A stretch of 64,000 nucleotides of DNA from Papio anubis. Lineage: Eukaryota > Chordata > Mammalia > Primates > Cercopithecidae. The notes beneath the pieces were generated by a model. It searched no databases and was not told where the DNA came from. It saw only the letters and a list, made by a program, of their open reading frames with translations. Shown here piece by piece: positions 1 through 12,068 of the stretch (its first letter is position 1; each line of letters starts with the position of its first letter). The position numbers were made by a program, and so were the translations under genes. The stretch lies in assembly GCF_008728515.1 (NCBI RefSeq), contig NC_044990.1:60182879-60246878 (forward strand). The letters run 5' to 3'.

Positions 1-27
1 CACTTTTGGCACACACCACTGAACTTT

Positions 28-62
28 TTATTGTTTTTTTGTTTTTGTTTTTGTTTTTTTGT
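28..62 (+). repeat. (T)nG simple repeat
   Basis: Short simple repeat made of runs of five to seven T separated by single G residues. It could be the degraded tail of a retroposon, but no element body is recognisable beside it. Confidence 0.6.
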
Positions 63-2295
63 CTCTTTCAAATTAAGGATGTTTCTTTGGCTCCATTTGC
101 CATAAACTTCATTTCCTGATAATATTTAGGAGAAACAAAAGATGCCAATTGAAAAATCTATGTAAACAAAATATCAATATTGTCCTTGTAAGTGTGAATA
201 AAGCATTTTGTTTTCTGATTCTAGTATTAATTCACTGAAATACCAGAATAATTAAATTCTGATTTTTAAAATTATTATACTTTAGATTTATTTTTGAATT
301 TCTTTTCTATTAGTGACATAAACCACTAAGCTATGAAAATGAAATGAAAGACACTTATAAAGGTAAAAAGAAAAAATAAGAAAAAAATTCACCAGTTTTT
401 ATTTCTTTGTGGTTGAGGTAATAGCTGGTCCATTCACTTCACATATGATGTGTATAAATCCCAGGAGACCACAGTTAATAGAAGCTCTGCATTAGACCTG
501 ACCTGCATGTTCAAAGTTGTTGGGTTATTCCTTGTGAATACAAATTTTAGTCAAAAGACCAGAATAAGTTTAGAGTGTTTTTTTTCTTTCTGAGTCTATC
601 TCATGCATAGTGACTGAAATTCTATTTTTAATGTTTCATGGCAATATATAAATTGTAAACACTCATAAAGTATTAGGGTTTTTTTTGTGACAGTATCTAA
701 AAATCAAAGTAAAGCATTGAAAAATCATGACGTTGTTACTGAAATGCATAAACTTATACCTAAAATTGTTTCCCTTTGAATGCATACTAGAAAGCAGAAA
801 CAATTATTTTTCTTATTATTTAAAAACATTTCCTGGTTTAATCTTCAAGATCTGGAAGCTCTTTCACATGCTATGAGAATGACAAAAAGCTTCAATATCA
901 CATTTTACAAGTTGGCATCATTAGCACTTATAGTTAAAATCATAGTAAAAAATAGAAAATGCTAACTGCAAAAGGCATGTTGTGAAGAGTATACATGAAT
1001 TTAGATAAAATAGGAATTTAATTTAAAAATTGTATCATTAGTTGAAACACAAATACACAGCTTCAAGCCCTGCTTCTGCTAAGACCATTATGTGTAAACA
1101 GATGATACCTTTACAACCTCCAAAGAATTCCATTTACACACCTACAAATTGAGGGTTGAAATCCAGTGTTTCTTCTACATCTAACTTCAACAATGCAACC
1201 ATATTTTCCTTTATCTTACGGAAGTAGAAACTTGCAGGTTTACATGTTGCTAAGAAGAGATACTTCACAAATCTTTGAGACTTAGATCTTACAAAGTGTC
1301 GATCACTTAAATATTAAAATCTCGTTAAATTTTACTGATTTTTTTCTTGACCATGAAAATTCCTAATAAGAATCTTACAAAATAAAACTTTACATTGTAA
1401 ATATTAAGAGAGCTCCATTTGCAGTATAATAAACTTTAATATATTATCTTATTCATGACAACTAATATTTCTTGCCAATTTAGTGAAAACTCACGATGTG
1501 TTATTTCACTGTGGCAAAGAATGAGCTATAAGATAAACACTATTTCAATATGAAATGCTTACTAATTAATCATTTAACCAATTTTTTGTAAGCTACGCAG
1601 TTTTTTATTTAAATAAATTATCAATATAAAATATGTCATCTATCAGTAAAAATTAGTTAGAAAATGAGCAAAACACAAGTTATATGTCTAGAGGTATAAT
1701 TCTAAAATATCTTACTGAAATCTAAACAAAAGGGAAAACATTATATACAGTCTTGATTCTTGTATTTGTTTATTTTTCCAGCTGGAGAGCATATCTGGAA
1801 AGGACTTGTCATATGAATGTTAATTCTTATTTCCTTTGTATTGTTTGATGGGTTTATGAAACATATATATCACATCTTCTTTTCTATGTTTTTAAATAAT
1901 TAGAAAGATATATGGATGGATGTCTGTTTCATTATTATTTTTACTTAATTTTACAAATCAGGTATACATAGTAGAAAATATTTAATTTTTAAAGTGCACT
2001 AAGTGGGCTACGGGTCAATTTGCCATTACAGTTGAATCACCAAATACAGTGGCCTAAATATGGGCTAATTTTTCTCTGAAGTAAAAGCCTGAAATGAGAG
2101 ATTTAGCACTGAGGGAATGATGTTGGCATTGCCATCCTCAAAACCTAGCTTCCAAGTTTTCTCCAATTATCACCATTTCTTAGACAGTATGATAAGAAAA
2201 TATAAAGTCAAGAGCAAGTGGCTTCATCTGTAAGAAGACCCAGAAATAAGCCACATCACTGTGGTATGTGATAAGTGCCATTTACATTTTATTGC

Positions 2296-2313
2296 CCCTA
2301 ACCCTAACCCTAA
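2296..2313 (+). repeat. Interstitial telomere-type repeat (CCCTAA)x3
   Basis: Three perfect head-to-tail copies of CCCTAA, 18 bp in all, followed by a degenerate fourth start (TAATTT). The motif matches the vertebrate telomere repeat. At this length it is most simply a short interstitial telomeric sequence, of the kind that can arise by chance or during break repair, and not a fusion scar. No subtelomeric repeats are seen nearby. Confidence 0.75.
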
Positions 2314-3065
2314 TTTTAATGTTGTCATTTGGCTTCATTAAACCATTAGAGAATTGAGAATATTTATCCTTATCTGGATTTTAATGTGTGCATGTAAAAT
2401 TTGGCATCTATGAATAGGACATGAATGGAATGTGAGGAAAAATTTGTAGTTTCTGTTGAATTTGGCTTCAATAGCTTTTCATTTATTTTTGTGCTCTCCT
2501 CTTCTCCATGAAGAACAAAGCCTACCATCCTACAAATTATTTCCTAGTCTCAGATCCGGCTTAATCCAAAGATTTTGAGGAGCACACATTTTACTCCAGA
2601 GGCTTGATGTGGTAGATGTTTGTTTATTTCTTTATCTTCTCCCAGACATGAAAATTCAAACAACATATAACAACCAGTGTTAGTGGGTTAATGGGAACTC
2701 ACCCACATTGCTGACTCTGTAAATTGCCACATCTTGAACAATTTGGCATTATATAATGAAAACAGGCATATTCATATTCAACATATTCAGTCATTCAGCC
2801 ATTCTACTCTTAGGTGTATGATTAAAAAAAAGGTTGGTATATTTGAAACAAGGTACATGTTCAGGTATATTCATATCAGCCTTATTTTTGGTAGGAAAAA
2901 AGTGGAAACCTTCTAAGTTAACTGGGTTCAGGTAATATGCACTGGTATAACTGTTTTTTTTTTATAGCTGACATTCATTTGGAGTAATTGTGGCACTTTG
3001 ACTGCTCAGTTTCTTTGTACCACTGATTGTCAAATATTTTGAATGTCTTCCCAGTAACTGCCCAT

Positions 3066-3160
3066 CAATAGTGTGTATGCATATATATACACACACAAAT
3101 GTATGTACGTACACACATATATATGTACATACACACACATAATGCATATCTTTACAAAAT
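3066..3160 (+). repeat. Imperfect TA/CA/TG microsatellite
   Basis: Alternating purine-pyrimidine tract mixing TATATA, ACACAC and GTATGTACGTAC blocks. It reads as a compound, decayed CA/TA microsatellite. The frames open across it on both strands are low-complexity translations of the repeat. Confidence 0.8.
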
Positions 3161-3305
3161 GATTAAGTAAATTACTAAAATGTACCATGATTACATACAT
3201 CAATTTGGATATATCATACTTATGTAATGTTTGACGATATATATGATATATACTGAAGAGAAAACAGTTTTATATGAATTATAAAGTTCAAACTAAGTAG
3301 AAATT

Positions 3306-3342
3306 GTGTGTGTATATGTGGGGAGGGTGTGTGTGTGTGTAA
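3306..3342 (+). repeat. (GT)n microsatellite
   Basis: Interrupted GT repeat: two GT blocks separated by a G-rich spacer (TGGGGAGGG). Confidence 0.8.
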
Positions 3343-3465
3343 AGGAATAAGAGGGATAATTCACATAAAAATCAGGACTGTGGTTAGAGGATTTCCAGAA
3401 CACTGTTTATGTTTAGATTGTCTAGTTGAGTGGTGTGTCCAGGAGTGTTCATTGATTTTTAATAT

Positions 3466-4305
3466 TAACTTTTATTTTACATACAGATGGTACATGTGAA
3501 GGTTTGTTACAAGAGAATATTGCATGATGCTGAGGTTTGGAGTACAGATCCCCTCACCCAGGTAGCGAGCATAATACCTGATAGGTAGTTTTTTAACCCG
3601 CTCCTCCTCCCTGCCTCCAATCGCTAGTAGTCCACAGTGTCTATTGTTCCCAAGTTTATGTCCATGTGTATTCCATGTTTAGCTACCACTTATAAGTGAG
3701 AACATGCAGTATTTGATTTTCTCTTCTTGTATTAATTTGCTTAAGATTATGGCCTCAAGCTCCATCCATGTCACTGCAAAGGCCATGATTTCATTCTTTG
3801 TTATGACTGTGTAGTATTTCATGGCTTGTATGTACCATGTTTTCTTATCAGTCTACCATTGATAGATACTTGGGATGATTCTATGTCTTTGCTTGGTGAA
3901 TAGTGCAATGATGAACACATGAGTGCATGTGAGTTTTTTGGTAGAATGATTTGTTTTTCTTTGGGTTTTTACTCAGTAATGGGATTGCTGGGTTGACTGG
4001 TAGCTTGGTTTTGAGTTCTTTGAGAAATTTTCAAGTGTTCTTCCACAGTGGCTGAACTAATTTACATTCCCACCAGCAGTGTATAAGCATTCCTTTTTCT
4101 CCTCAGCCTTGCCAGCATCTGCTGTATTTTTTTATTTTTTACTTTTCAATAATAGTCATTTTGAATGGTATCTCATTGTGCTTTTGATTTGCATTTATCT
4201 GATGTGAGAATTTTTTTAGTGTTTGTAGGCCATTTGTATGACTTCCTTTGAAAAATGTCTATTCATGTGCTTTGACCGTTTTTCATGGAGTTATTTGATT
4301 TTGCT
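3466..4305 (-). mobile_element. L1 (older copy), 3' portion, left of the HERV-E-like insertion
   Basis: Minus-strand L1 3' end: the 3' UTR and the end of ORF2 are recognisable from text such as the region encoding the ORF2 C-terminus at 3880-4250. The copy is visibly older than the second L1 in the window. I place it in the L1PB/L1MA age range by eye. The T-rich 3' end lies at about 3466-3477. The L1 text breaks at about 4305, inside ORF2, and resumes at about 13071. A 9-bp match at 3457-3465 and 19762-19770 (TTTTAATAT) is a candidate target-site duplication for the whole L1. Confidence 0.85.
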
Positions 4306-4772
4306 TGTAGTATAGCAGGACATGCCACAGACAAAACCCCTCAGACACTGAGTTAAAGAAGGAAGCAGTTTATTAGGCCGGGAGCATCGGCAAGATTCCT
4401 GTCTCAAGAGCCGAGCTCTCCGAGTGAGCAATTCCTGTCCCTTTTAAGGGCCCATAACTCTAAGGGGGCGCGCATGAGAGAGTCGTGATTGATTGAGCAA
4501 GCAGGGGGTACATGACTGGGAGCTGCACGTACCGGTAATTAGATTGGAACAAAACAAGACAGGAATTTTCACAGTGCTTTTCTATACAATGTCTGTAATC
4601 TATAGATCACAAAACCAATTAGGTCAGGGGTTGATCTTTAACTATCAGACCCAGGGTGTGGCACTGGGCTGTCTGCTTGTGGATTTCATTTCTGCCTTTT
4701 AGTTTTTACTTCTTCTTTCTTTGGAGGCAGAAATTGGGCATAAGACAACATGAGGGTTGGTATCCTCCCTTA
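4306..4772 (-). repeat. 3' LTR of the HERV-E-like provirus
   Basis: About 465 bp, homologous along its length to 12615-13062. It differs at many C/T and G/A positions. It carries roughly 13 extra bases near 4625-4645 compared with the other LTR. The end facing the L1 starts TGTA at 4306 on the plus strand, and the other LTR also starts TGTA. The internal side abuts the polypurine tract. Confidence 0.88.
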
Positions 4773-4790
4773 TTCCCCCACCTTTGAAAA
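4773..4790 (-). other. Polypurine tract of the HERV-E-like provirus
   Basis: On the minus strand this is a run of A and G (AGGTGGGGGAAT) lying just after the env stop codon and directly before the 3' LTR. That is the position of the plus-strand primer in retroviruses. A few pyrimidine interruptions fit decay. Confidence 0.7.
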
Positions 4791-4796
4791 TCTCAC

Positions 4797-6868
4797 TCAA
4801 TAGAGGGAGTTCTCACTTTCATTCTCACTACCCATGTCTTCTTGCAAGACAGATAGATAGTGATTCATATAGTACACTTGTGCGGAAGCATTTTGGTGAA
4901 CTAAGGTAGAGATGAAGCTTTTTATCATTTGAAGAAGTATAGGTAGCAAACAAGGGAGCAGTAAGCAGGTTCCTATTCCTATTATAACTTCTACTATAAG
5001 AGTTTTAAATCCTCCTAGCGCTGGGAACCATTTTCCAAACATGGTCCCAGGATCAAATCCATGCCACACTTGCATAGGCACATGTGCCAGTTTTGTCATA
5101 TCTCTAACTGTGTCTTCAACTACTTGCCCTAGATCATCTATGTGTAGACAGAAATTAGTAAGGTTAAATTTCCCACACACCCCTCCTTCAGCTGCTAGCA
5201 AGTAGTCAAGAGCCAATCTATTTTGACAGATAGCATTTCTCATCTGAGTTTCTTGCCAGGCCAGAATAGTCAAGGCTCTGTCAGTTTTATTAGTGATTAT
5301 TTCTAAGACAGCTTGTAACCGTATGATTTGGTTGATCATGTAAATGGGGGTCCGGTATCTCCACAAGCCGTCTTGTGCCCAAGTAGCAGGCCCACAATAT
5401 TGTATGATTCTCTCAGGGGGGCATTCATCATCTTTCCAATTTCCTACAGCTATGCTTCTCTTTTCATGGGAAGCATAGACAGTGAAGCCCAGGAGTTCGC
5501 CTGTTTTTATGGGCAGTAGGAAGAAAGATGGTTTAATAGTGCCAATAACACAACTACCTGCCCACTGGTCAGGTAATTTGGCATAAGCTCTATGCCCACA
5601 TATCTAGTATAATCCAGCGGGGACTGTCCAGTCCTGGTGGGACTCTGGGTGGGTCCATACAGTTTGCAACTTTGGGAATTTACTAAATGGATTCCTCTCT
5701 GTGTGATTTGAACTCCAAGTGACTGTTTTTGTGGTACCATTATACAGTTTCTGTCCCAGACAACTAAGTCATCCTACAGGGTGAGTGAATTCTTTTCTTT
5801 CTCTAGCTATGCAATATTGTCCAATAATTAGGGCTTTTAGGACCCCAAAATTATCAGGGTGATTCTTTTGAACTGGGAATACATCAGGAACTGGGTCTGT
5901 AGGTACTAATTCTCAGGCTTCCCATGGCCATTGGTCTCCCATTACAGTTCCTCCACATACATAACATGAAGTGACATTCAGAGACTGGGCTACATGCTCG
6001 GCTAATTGCAAAAACAAATTTCTTGTTTTTCCTGGAATTTCTGGTACTGGCACATTTAGTTCATCATAGAAAGTTTGAAACACTCGCTCAGGAGAGCGTC
6101 TGTAAACTTCTCCTCGAACCAAGATATTTACTTGAGAATGCAGTCCAGCCCCATCTATTCCTAAGGTCACACGGTCCCCTTGATTTTCCAGTGAGGATAT
6201 TATTACTGGAATTACAGTGGTTATTACTAGCTCTAAGGGGTTACATTGTCCCTTAGTACAGGAAGGGTCATTTTTTCCTTTCTGAAGGTGGACTGGATCC
6301 TTTTCATTTTTTATCCAAGTGGCCCAAATGACACAAGACCAGTATCCACATTCATTTCCACACGGTCCTAATTCATGACAAATGTACTTATTTTCGGTCA
6401 TATAGCCTTTTTCCCAACTAAAAGCATCATATCCCCTTCCTAACTTATTGCTATAATGACAGCACAGGCATCAAATTTCAAGATTATGCGTTTGGGCACC
6501 CCTTTTTCTTCTGTTCTGGCTAATACTTTACTTGTATCATTTATGAGTCCCCACCAGTCTTCAGTCCTTAATCTTATTTCAAAAACTATGGACATGGGAG
6601 GCTCAGAGGGGTCATAACACACATCTGGTCAGTTGTTTCCTGGGCTACATAACTTGTACTGAGTGTCACTATATAAACATGTTCCTTTTAAAGTTTCTAG
6701 GCATTCATAGTAACTATACAACAGAAAGATTGTTTTAACTTGTTGCCCTACCTCGGTAATCTGATGTATACACTGAGAGCAGTCCTCCATGCGGGGAAAA
6801 TCAGTGGAAGTTTTTACTATACAAGTCCAAGTTATAAGGAAAATGAGTCCCGGGATGAGTCTCCTCAT
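4797..6868 (-). pseudogene. env remnant of the HERV-E-like provirus
   Basis: Envelope gene starting at an ATG at 6868 and ending TGA at 4797-4799. The first 79 codons carry a signal-peptide-like start (RRLIPGLIFLITW). The surface part is split over frames ending near 6629, 6440 and 5913 and a piece at 5507-5740. The transmembrane part is open for 189 codons (5366-4797). Its residues 44-63 correspond to the conserved region upstream of the cysteine motif. That motif has Cys64 and Cys73, with Phe72 where the family usually has the first of two adjacent cysteines. A hydrophobic membrane span lies at residues 121-148. In an intact virus this protein binds the receptor and fuses membranes. This copy is broken by several stops and frameshifts and cannot give a full envelope. 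Confidence 0.88.
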
Positions 6869-6890
6869 GCTTCGGCCATGCGTAGACCAG

Positions 6891-8180
6891 TCAGCTTCTG
6901 GGTGAGACTGGAGCAGGGCTTGTCGTCCTCCTCAGAGTCACTTTACAGCGCTTCTCCGGGCTCGGTTTTGCCTCCCAGGTTTTATCGGCTGCAGGTTTTA
7001 CACGGCTGTGGTGGATCCAGGCTGGGATTCCTTCTACCTTTACAGCCGTGGAGGTGGTCAGAATGACAGTCTGAGGTCCTTTCCATTGTGGGCACAAAGG
7101 GGCTACATTCCAGTCCTTGATCCACACGGGATCACCTTGAGAGAAAGGGTGAACTGGGAGAGTAAGCTGATGGGATACCTCTCATTTACCAGATCGTTTG
7201 TGAATTTTTCCTAAAGCCTGTAGCTGTTGCTGTAATCCAATTTCACCTAACTCTCAGGGAATGCCTGGAAGCTCCCGTAGTATAGGAAGAGGCCTATGAT
7301 ACAGTATTTCATAAGGAGAGTATCCTGTTTTCTTAGAAGGAGTGCATCTAATTTTAAACAATACCATAGGAAGGGCCTGTATCCACTTTAATCCTGTTTC
7401 CTGATATACTTTCCCTAAACTATTTTTGATAGTCTGATTCATTCGCTCCACCTTTCCAGAACTCTGAGGTCGGTAGGTGGCATGTAGCTTCCAAGTGATT
7501 CCTAATACCTTTGCTGTCTTCTGTATCAAGTCAGCCACAAATGCCGGCTCGTTATCTGAGCTGGTTCATAAGGGCAGTCCAAACCTAGGAATAAGATCTC
7601 AGAGAAGCATACAGCTTACCTCGTAGGCCTTTTCAGTTTGTGTTGGATAAGCCTCCACCCACCCAGAGTAAGTAAGTATACACTAGAACCAGCAAATACT
7701 TGTTACCTCCACATTTCGGCATTTCTGTGAAATCCACCTGAAGATCCTCAAAAGGAGCCGCTCCATAAGCTTGTATGCCAGGCAGAACAGTGGGGCCTTG
7801 CCTGGCATTGTGCTGTTGGCAAGTAACACACTGTTGTGCTGCTGCTTTGGCAAGGGCTGTCAAGTGTGAGACGTAGAAGTACCGGCCTAACAATTTTCAA
7901 GTGACTCTTGTCCTAGATGAGTGGTTTCGTGTATGGTCAATACGATTGTGTCTCCCAGCAACTGTGGCACAGCTACCCTCCCATTGGGCAGTCTGATCTA
8001 TCATCCTTTTATTTCTTGCCCCTCTGCTGTGTGGAAGAAGTCTTTTTCTTCCTCAGAATAGGTAGGTACCAGGTCAGGTGTTTGAGGAGTAAGGGGGCTG
8101 CTACCGATGCCCAGGAAGGGGTAGATGCTGCTTTTTGAGCTTCTGAATCAGCTCGAGAGTTTCCTCAGGCCACTGAGGTG
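6891..8180 (-). pseudogene. pol integrase region of the HERV-E-like provirus (broken)
   Basis: Integrase inserts viral DNA into the genome. At 7633-7893 the zinc-binding N-terminus keeps one His and the CVTC cysteine pair, followed by the first catalytic Asp in LQVDFTEMP. At 7254-7538 the core continues with the glutamate in GKVERMNQTIK. At 6891-7127 the C-terminal domain is present, with a WKGPQTV segment. The pieces are in different frames and are separated by stops near 7560 and 7630. Part of the core between the first Asp and the Glu reads through stop codons. The end of pol lies only 23 bp before the env start, as expected for a compact gamma-type provirus. Confidence 0.85.
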
Positions 8181-8185
8181 GAGGC

Positions 8186-10240
8186 TCACTGGTGTCCCCT
8201 GCGGTGCATGACCGCCACCTTCTGAGGTTTCCACACTGCCTCTAATAATTGTAGGATTTCTTGTTGATATTTTATGTCCTTTCCCCCAGAGTTTAACAGG
8301 CCCTTTTCCTTATATAATGCTCCATGCACTTGGAGGGTTAGAAAGGCATATCGAGAGTCCGTGTAGATGTTTACAGTCTTACTTTCACTGAGTTCTAGAG
8401 CCCAAGTTAAAGCAATGAGCTCAGCTTTCTGGGCTGAAGTGCCCTGTGGCAACGGTTTGGCTTCAATGACAGCATCCAAAGTTACCACAGCATATCCTGC
8501 ACATCTTTCTCCTTGTGGGTTAATGAAGCTGCTCCCGTCCATGTATAACTCCCAGTCTACTGATGACCATGGCTGGTCCCAAAGGTCAGGTCTGCTAGAA
8601 TAGACTGAGTCCAACAACTCTACACAGTTATGCTTGACCGGGCTCTCTGATACTAGGAGCAGGGTGGCGGGATTTAGGGTGTTATAGATTTCAATAGTTA
8701 TGTAGGGATTTTCAGATAGCAAGCTTTGGTACTTGGTTAATCTAGGATTTATTAGCCAATGATGTCCTCTGGTATTCATCAAAGTTACCACAGCATAGGG
8801 TCCTCTATATTCAGGTTTTGCCCAAGGGTGAGTTTATCTGCTTCTTGTGCTAACAGGGCTGTTGCTGCCAGGTCCCTTAGACATGGTGGCCAGCCTTTGG
8901 AAACCCCATCTAGTTGTTTTGAGAGGTAAGCCACTGGCCTTGGCCGGGGCCCTACAGTCTGGGTTAAAACTCCAACTGCCCTTTTTTCTCTTTCTGACAC
9001 ATAGAGTGTAAAGGGCTTTGTCAAATCTGATAGTCCTAGGACTGGGGCCGACATAAGTTTTTCCTTTAACTTACGAAAGGCTTGCTGTTGTAGAGGCCCC
9101 CATTCAAAAGGCTCCTGGTCACCCCCCTTTGTAACCCTGTACAAAGGTTTGGCTAGTACTGCAAAGTTTGGAATCCATAATCTGCAAAACCCCATAGCTC
9201 CTAGGAATTCCCTTACTTGCCTTCTGGTTCTAGGTTCTGGTAGGCTGAAGATGATCTGTTTTCCTTCTGACCCCAGGCTGTGCTCCCCTTTCCAAATAGT
9301 GAATCCCAGGTAGCGTACCTGCTGTCTGCAGATCTGAGCTTTCTTCTTGGACACCTTATACCCACAGTCCTCCAGGTGCCGAAGCAGGGCATCTGTCCCT
9401 TTTGCACACCCAATTGCCATGGAGTGTCCCAGCAGAAGGTCGTCCATGTACAGGAGCAAGACGCAGCCTAGGTCTTTAGCAGGAAACTTTTGCAGGTCTC
9501 AAGCCAGGGCCTCCCTGAAGATAGTAGGGGAGTTCTTGAACCCTTGGGGAAGCCAGGTCCAAGTGTACTGAGTAGTGACACCTGACTCCAGATCTTCCCA
9601 CTGAAAGGCAAACAGCTTCTGGCTCTCAGGAGCTATTCTGATGCTAAAGAAGGCATCTTTCAAGTCCAAACAGGTAAACCGCTGTCCTCAGTCGGCAACA
9701 GCCCTAACAATGTGTAAGGGTTAGGAATTATTGGGTGCAGAGTCACTATAGCTTGGATGATCAAGCGTGAGTCCTATACTGGCCGGTAGTCCTTGGTCCC
9801 TGGTTTAGGGACAGGCAGGAGGTGGGTGTTCCATGGAGACTGGCGAGGAACTATAATTCCATAGATTTTCAAGCGCCTGAGATGAACCTGGATTCCTTCA
9901 AGAGCTTCTCTCGAAACCAGATACTGCTTTTGTCTAATTGGTTGGGCCCCATGCTTAACTTCGGTGAATATGTGGGCTTGGTTGACTGCCAGTCCCGGAG
10001 GACTATCCTCTGCCAATACTCAGGACCATCACTTAGCTAGAGCTGGTTTTGTCTCTTGGCCTGGCTCGGTTAGAAAAAGTCTCCATTCTTCTTCCCAGGG
10101 GACCGTAAGGGCCATGATAACTCCTGTTTCCGGTAACTTTAGCTGTAAAGAGCCCTGTTTTGTAAAGGAGATGGTGGCTGTCAGCTTGCTAAGCAAGTCT
10201 CTTCCCAGCAAGGGCAAGTGACACTCAGGCATGTACAAGA
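8186..10240 (-). pseudogene. pol reverse transcriptase and RNase H of the HERV-E-like provirus (broken)
   Basis: Reading leftwards: the protease C-terminus with LLGRDLL (10238-10029), the RT fingers (10016-9774), the RT palm with the YMDD active-site box at 9439-9450, the thumb and connection (to 8785), then RNase H (8791-8186). RNase H keeps three catalytic acidic residues: Asp85 in LYMDGSSF, Glu124 in QKAELIALTW and Asp145 in IYTDSRYAF. Breaks include two TGA codons near 10017-10028, a TAG just after KDYRPV near 9771, a frameshift between 9774 and 9459, and a frameshift at about 8786 where the connection and RNase H frames overlap by 7 bases. The reverse transcriptase is therefore not translatable as one protein. 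Confidence 0.9.
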
Positions 10241-10259
10241 ACTGGTGAACTATCTCATG

Positions 10260-10625
10260 TCATCCCACCGAGCAGGTCCATAGTAGACAGAAAGGCTGCT
10301 TAGTGGAAACTCCTCTTGCTCCAATTATATCAATGGTTTCCTTGAATAAGGGGGCGACTGGGGTGGTCACTACTGAATGTTCAGCACCAGTATTGACCAA
10401 AAACTTAATATCCTTGCCCCCAATTGTAATCCTGACTGTGGGCTCCTTGGGGGCACTTGAGCCCGGTCCCCTGGAGTCCAGTAGCCCTTCAGCCAGTTTG
10501 AACAAAGCTCCTTCGTCTTTGTCTGAGGTCTTTTGTTCCGAATCACCTTGCTTTTCCTCCAGTTGGGGACACTTATCTTTCCAATGTCCTATTTCCTTAC
10601 AATAGGCACATTGGTTACGTTGCAA
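10260..10625 (-). pseudogene. gag nucleocapsid and protease N-terminal part of the HERV-E-like provirus
   Basis: One open frame of 121 codons holds two domains. Residues 6-19 form a single CCHC zinc knuckle (Cys6, Cys9, His14, Cys19; CX2CX4HX4C), as in gamma-type nucleocapsids. From about residue 63 a retroviral aspartic protease begins. Its active-site box reads VNTGA with Asn78 instead of the catalytic Asp (codon AAT at 10392-10394), so the protease would be inactive. No stop codon separates the two domains in this copy, although gamma-type viruses usually have a readthrough stop there. The start shown is simply the first ATG in the frame. Confidence 0.85.
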
Positions 10626-10639
10626 GTGTGGGCGATTAG

Positions 10640-12068
10640 ACTGGGTATTCTTCCCAGAACCCCCTTTCCCTCTCCTTTTGGGGCAGTTCCCCTAATGGCT
10701 GTGGCCAGTAAGTCGGAGTTTCACCAAGCCTGGCATTCGCCTTCCTTACGGCTTTCTCTGTGGCTTGTTGCATCTCTATTCACAAACACTTGATTGGCTA
10801 TTTCCAGTAACTATGAGGTATTCATACCTGCAAACCCAGCCTGTTTCTGCAATTTTCTCCTGATATTTTTTGCACTTTGACTAACTAAGGCCGTGTTAAT
10901 CATGCGCTGATTTTCAGGGCTATCTGAATCAAAAGGAGTGTACATACAGTAAGCCTCACACAGTCTTTCATAGAATTGCACTGGACTCTCCTCTTTTCCT
11001 TGGATGACCTTAGAAACCTTATTTACATTTGTAGCCTTTTGAGCCCCTTTCTTTAGACCTTCTATTAATGCCTCATGGTACCGTCTTAGCCTTTCCCCAT
11101 GTCTGGTCCCTCGTTCGGGTCCCATTGGGGGGTCTGTTCCTGGCAGCTGAATTCTTATATATTCTTGGGTGTTTTGGTAATCGGCTGAGACGTGCTCCTC
11201 TAGCCACTTAGTTGACACCCAGAGCACGCTTCACCTTTCATCTGTATTAAAGAGGTACATGAGCAGCTGGGGGCAATCAGCCCAAGTAGGATTATGAGTC
11301 TGTATAATAGTTTACAGCAAGTCAATTAAAGCTTGAGGCTTTTCAGTGTAAGATGGAGTATTATTTTTCCAATTGAGGAGGTCAGCAGAGGTGAAAGGTT
11401 GATACACAAAGGCTTGCCTTTCCACCATGTGTCCATCCTCTCTAACCCAGTATATCACTGCTCTCTCAGGGGCATTTGGATTCCAGTCTTGGGCTGTAAG
11501 TGAGCTGCCAAGGGAGGAGTTTCTCTTGTGACTTCACTTCCTCTATTGTCTATTCTAGGTGGTCTAGGGGTGTGGTTATCTGGTGGAGGTGGAAGTGCTG
11601 TGGGCTCAGGGTGGGGAGCCCTTCCTCTCGATAAGGAGGGTGTACCGCTGGTACCAATTCCTGCCATGATTTTTCTGGTTGGTCAGACAGGACTTTTGGT
11701 GCCAACTTCCCTCGGCAGGTGGAGTGAGAACCTTTTTTAACTAACTGTCCCTTTGCTACTAGTACTGCTGCTGCCGGTCCTCTTAAACACTGTGGGGGGT
11801 CCAAAAGTAGCTGTAACCAAGAATCTATATATGGGAACTGATCTGGGTACCCTGGCTTACAGGTTACCCTGTGCCATACCTTTGAGACAAGGGACCTGCC
11901 CAGGCTTCCTTCTGACGGCCAACCCATCTCTAATGCTGGCCAGTCGGTCTCACACAAAGTTCTAAGTTTTCCTGGTGTCATGGTGACTCCATAGTCTCCC
12001 TTAAATCTCTTTCTGAAATTTTTCAACATAGTTTCTAGTGGTGCAGGCTTACTGTGTGCCTGACCCAT
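10640..12068 (-). pseudogene. gag matrix and capsid remnant of the HERV-E-like provirus
   Basis: The likely gag start is the ATG at 12066-12068, which gives MGQAHSKP. The Gly after Met fits the N-myristoylation signal of gamma-type matrix proteins. The matrix frame runs to 11550 and continues in another frame with a proline-rich stretch (11667-11455). Capsid sequence is recognisable at 11227-10811 (around YHEALIEGLKKGAQ and the QFYERLCEAY helix), then nucleocapsid follows. Frameshifts near 11600 and 11240 and further stops break it. Gag is the structural polyprotein that assembles the particle. This copy cannot make it whole. The frame extends upstream of the ATG, but the MGQ start is preferred because of the myristoylation context. 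Confidence 0.85.

Larger units (their letters stand above)
1..3465. other. AT-rich DNA without recognised genes
   Basis: This stretch has no open frame longer than about 63 codons and nothing that resembles a known protein. It is AT-rich and contains a T/G-rich simple repeat near 28-62, a short telomere-like motif at 2296-2313, and two CA/TA microsatellites (3066-3160 and 3306-3342), listed separately. Very old, diverged repeats could be present below what I can recognise by eye. Confidence 0.7.

Noticed and set aside
2281..2330. Ancestral chromosome-fusion point
   Set aside because: Only three telomere units in one direction, with no head-to-head array or subtelomeric repeats.
3066..3160. 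Possible CRISPR-like or spaced array
   Set aside because: The repeats are simple dinucleotide microsatellites without unique spacers, and the genome is primate.
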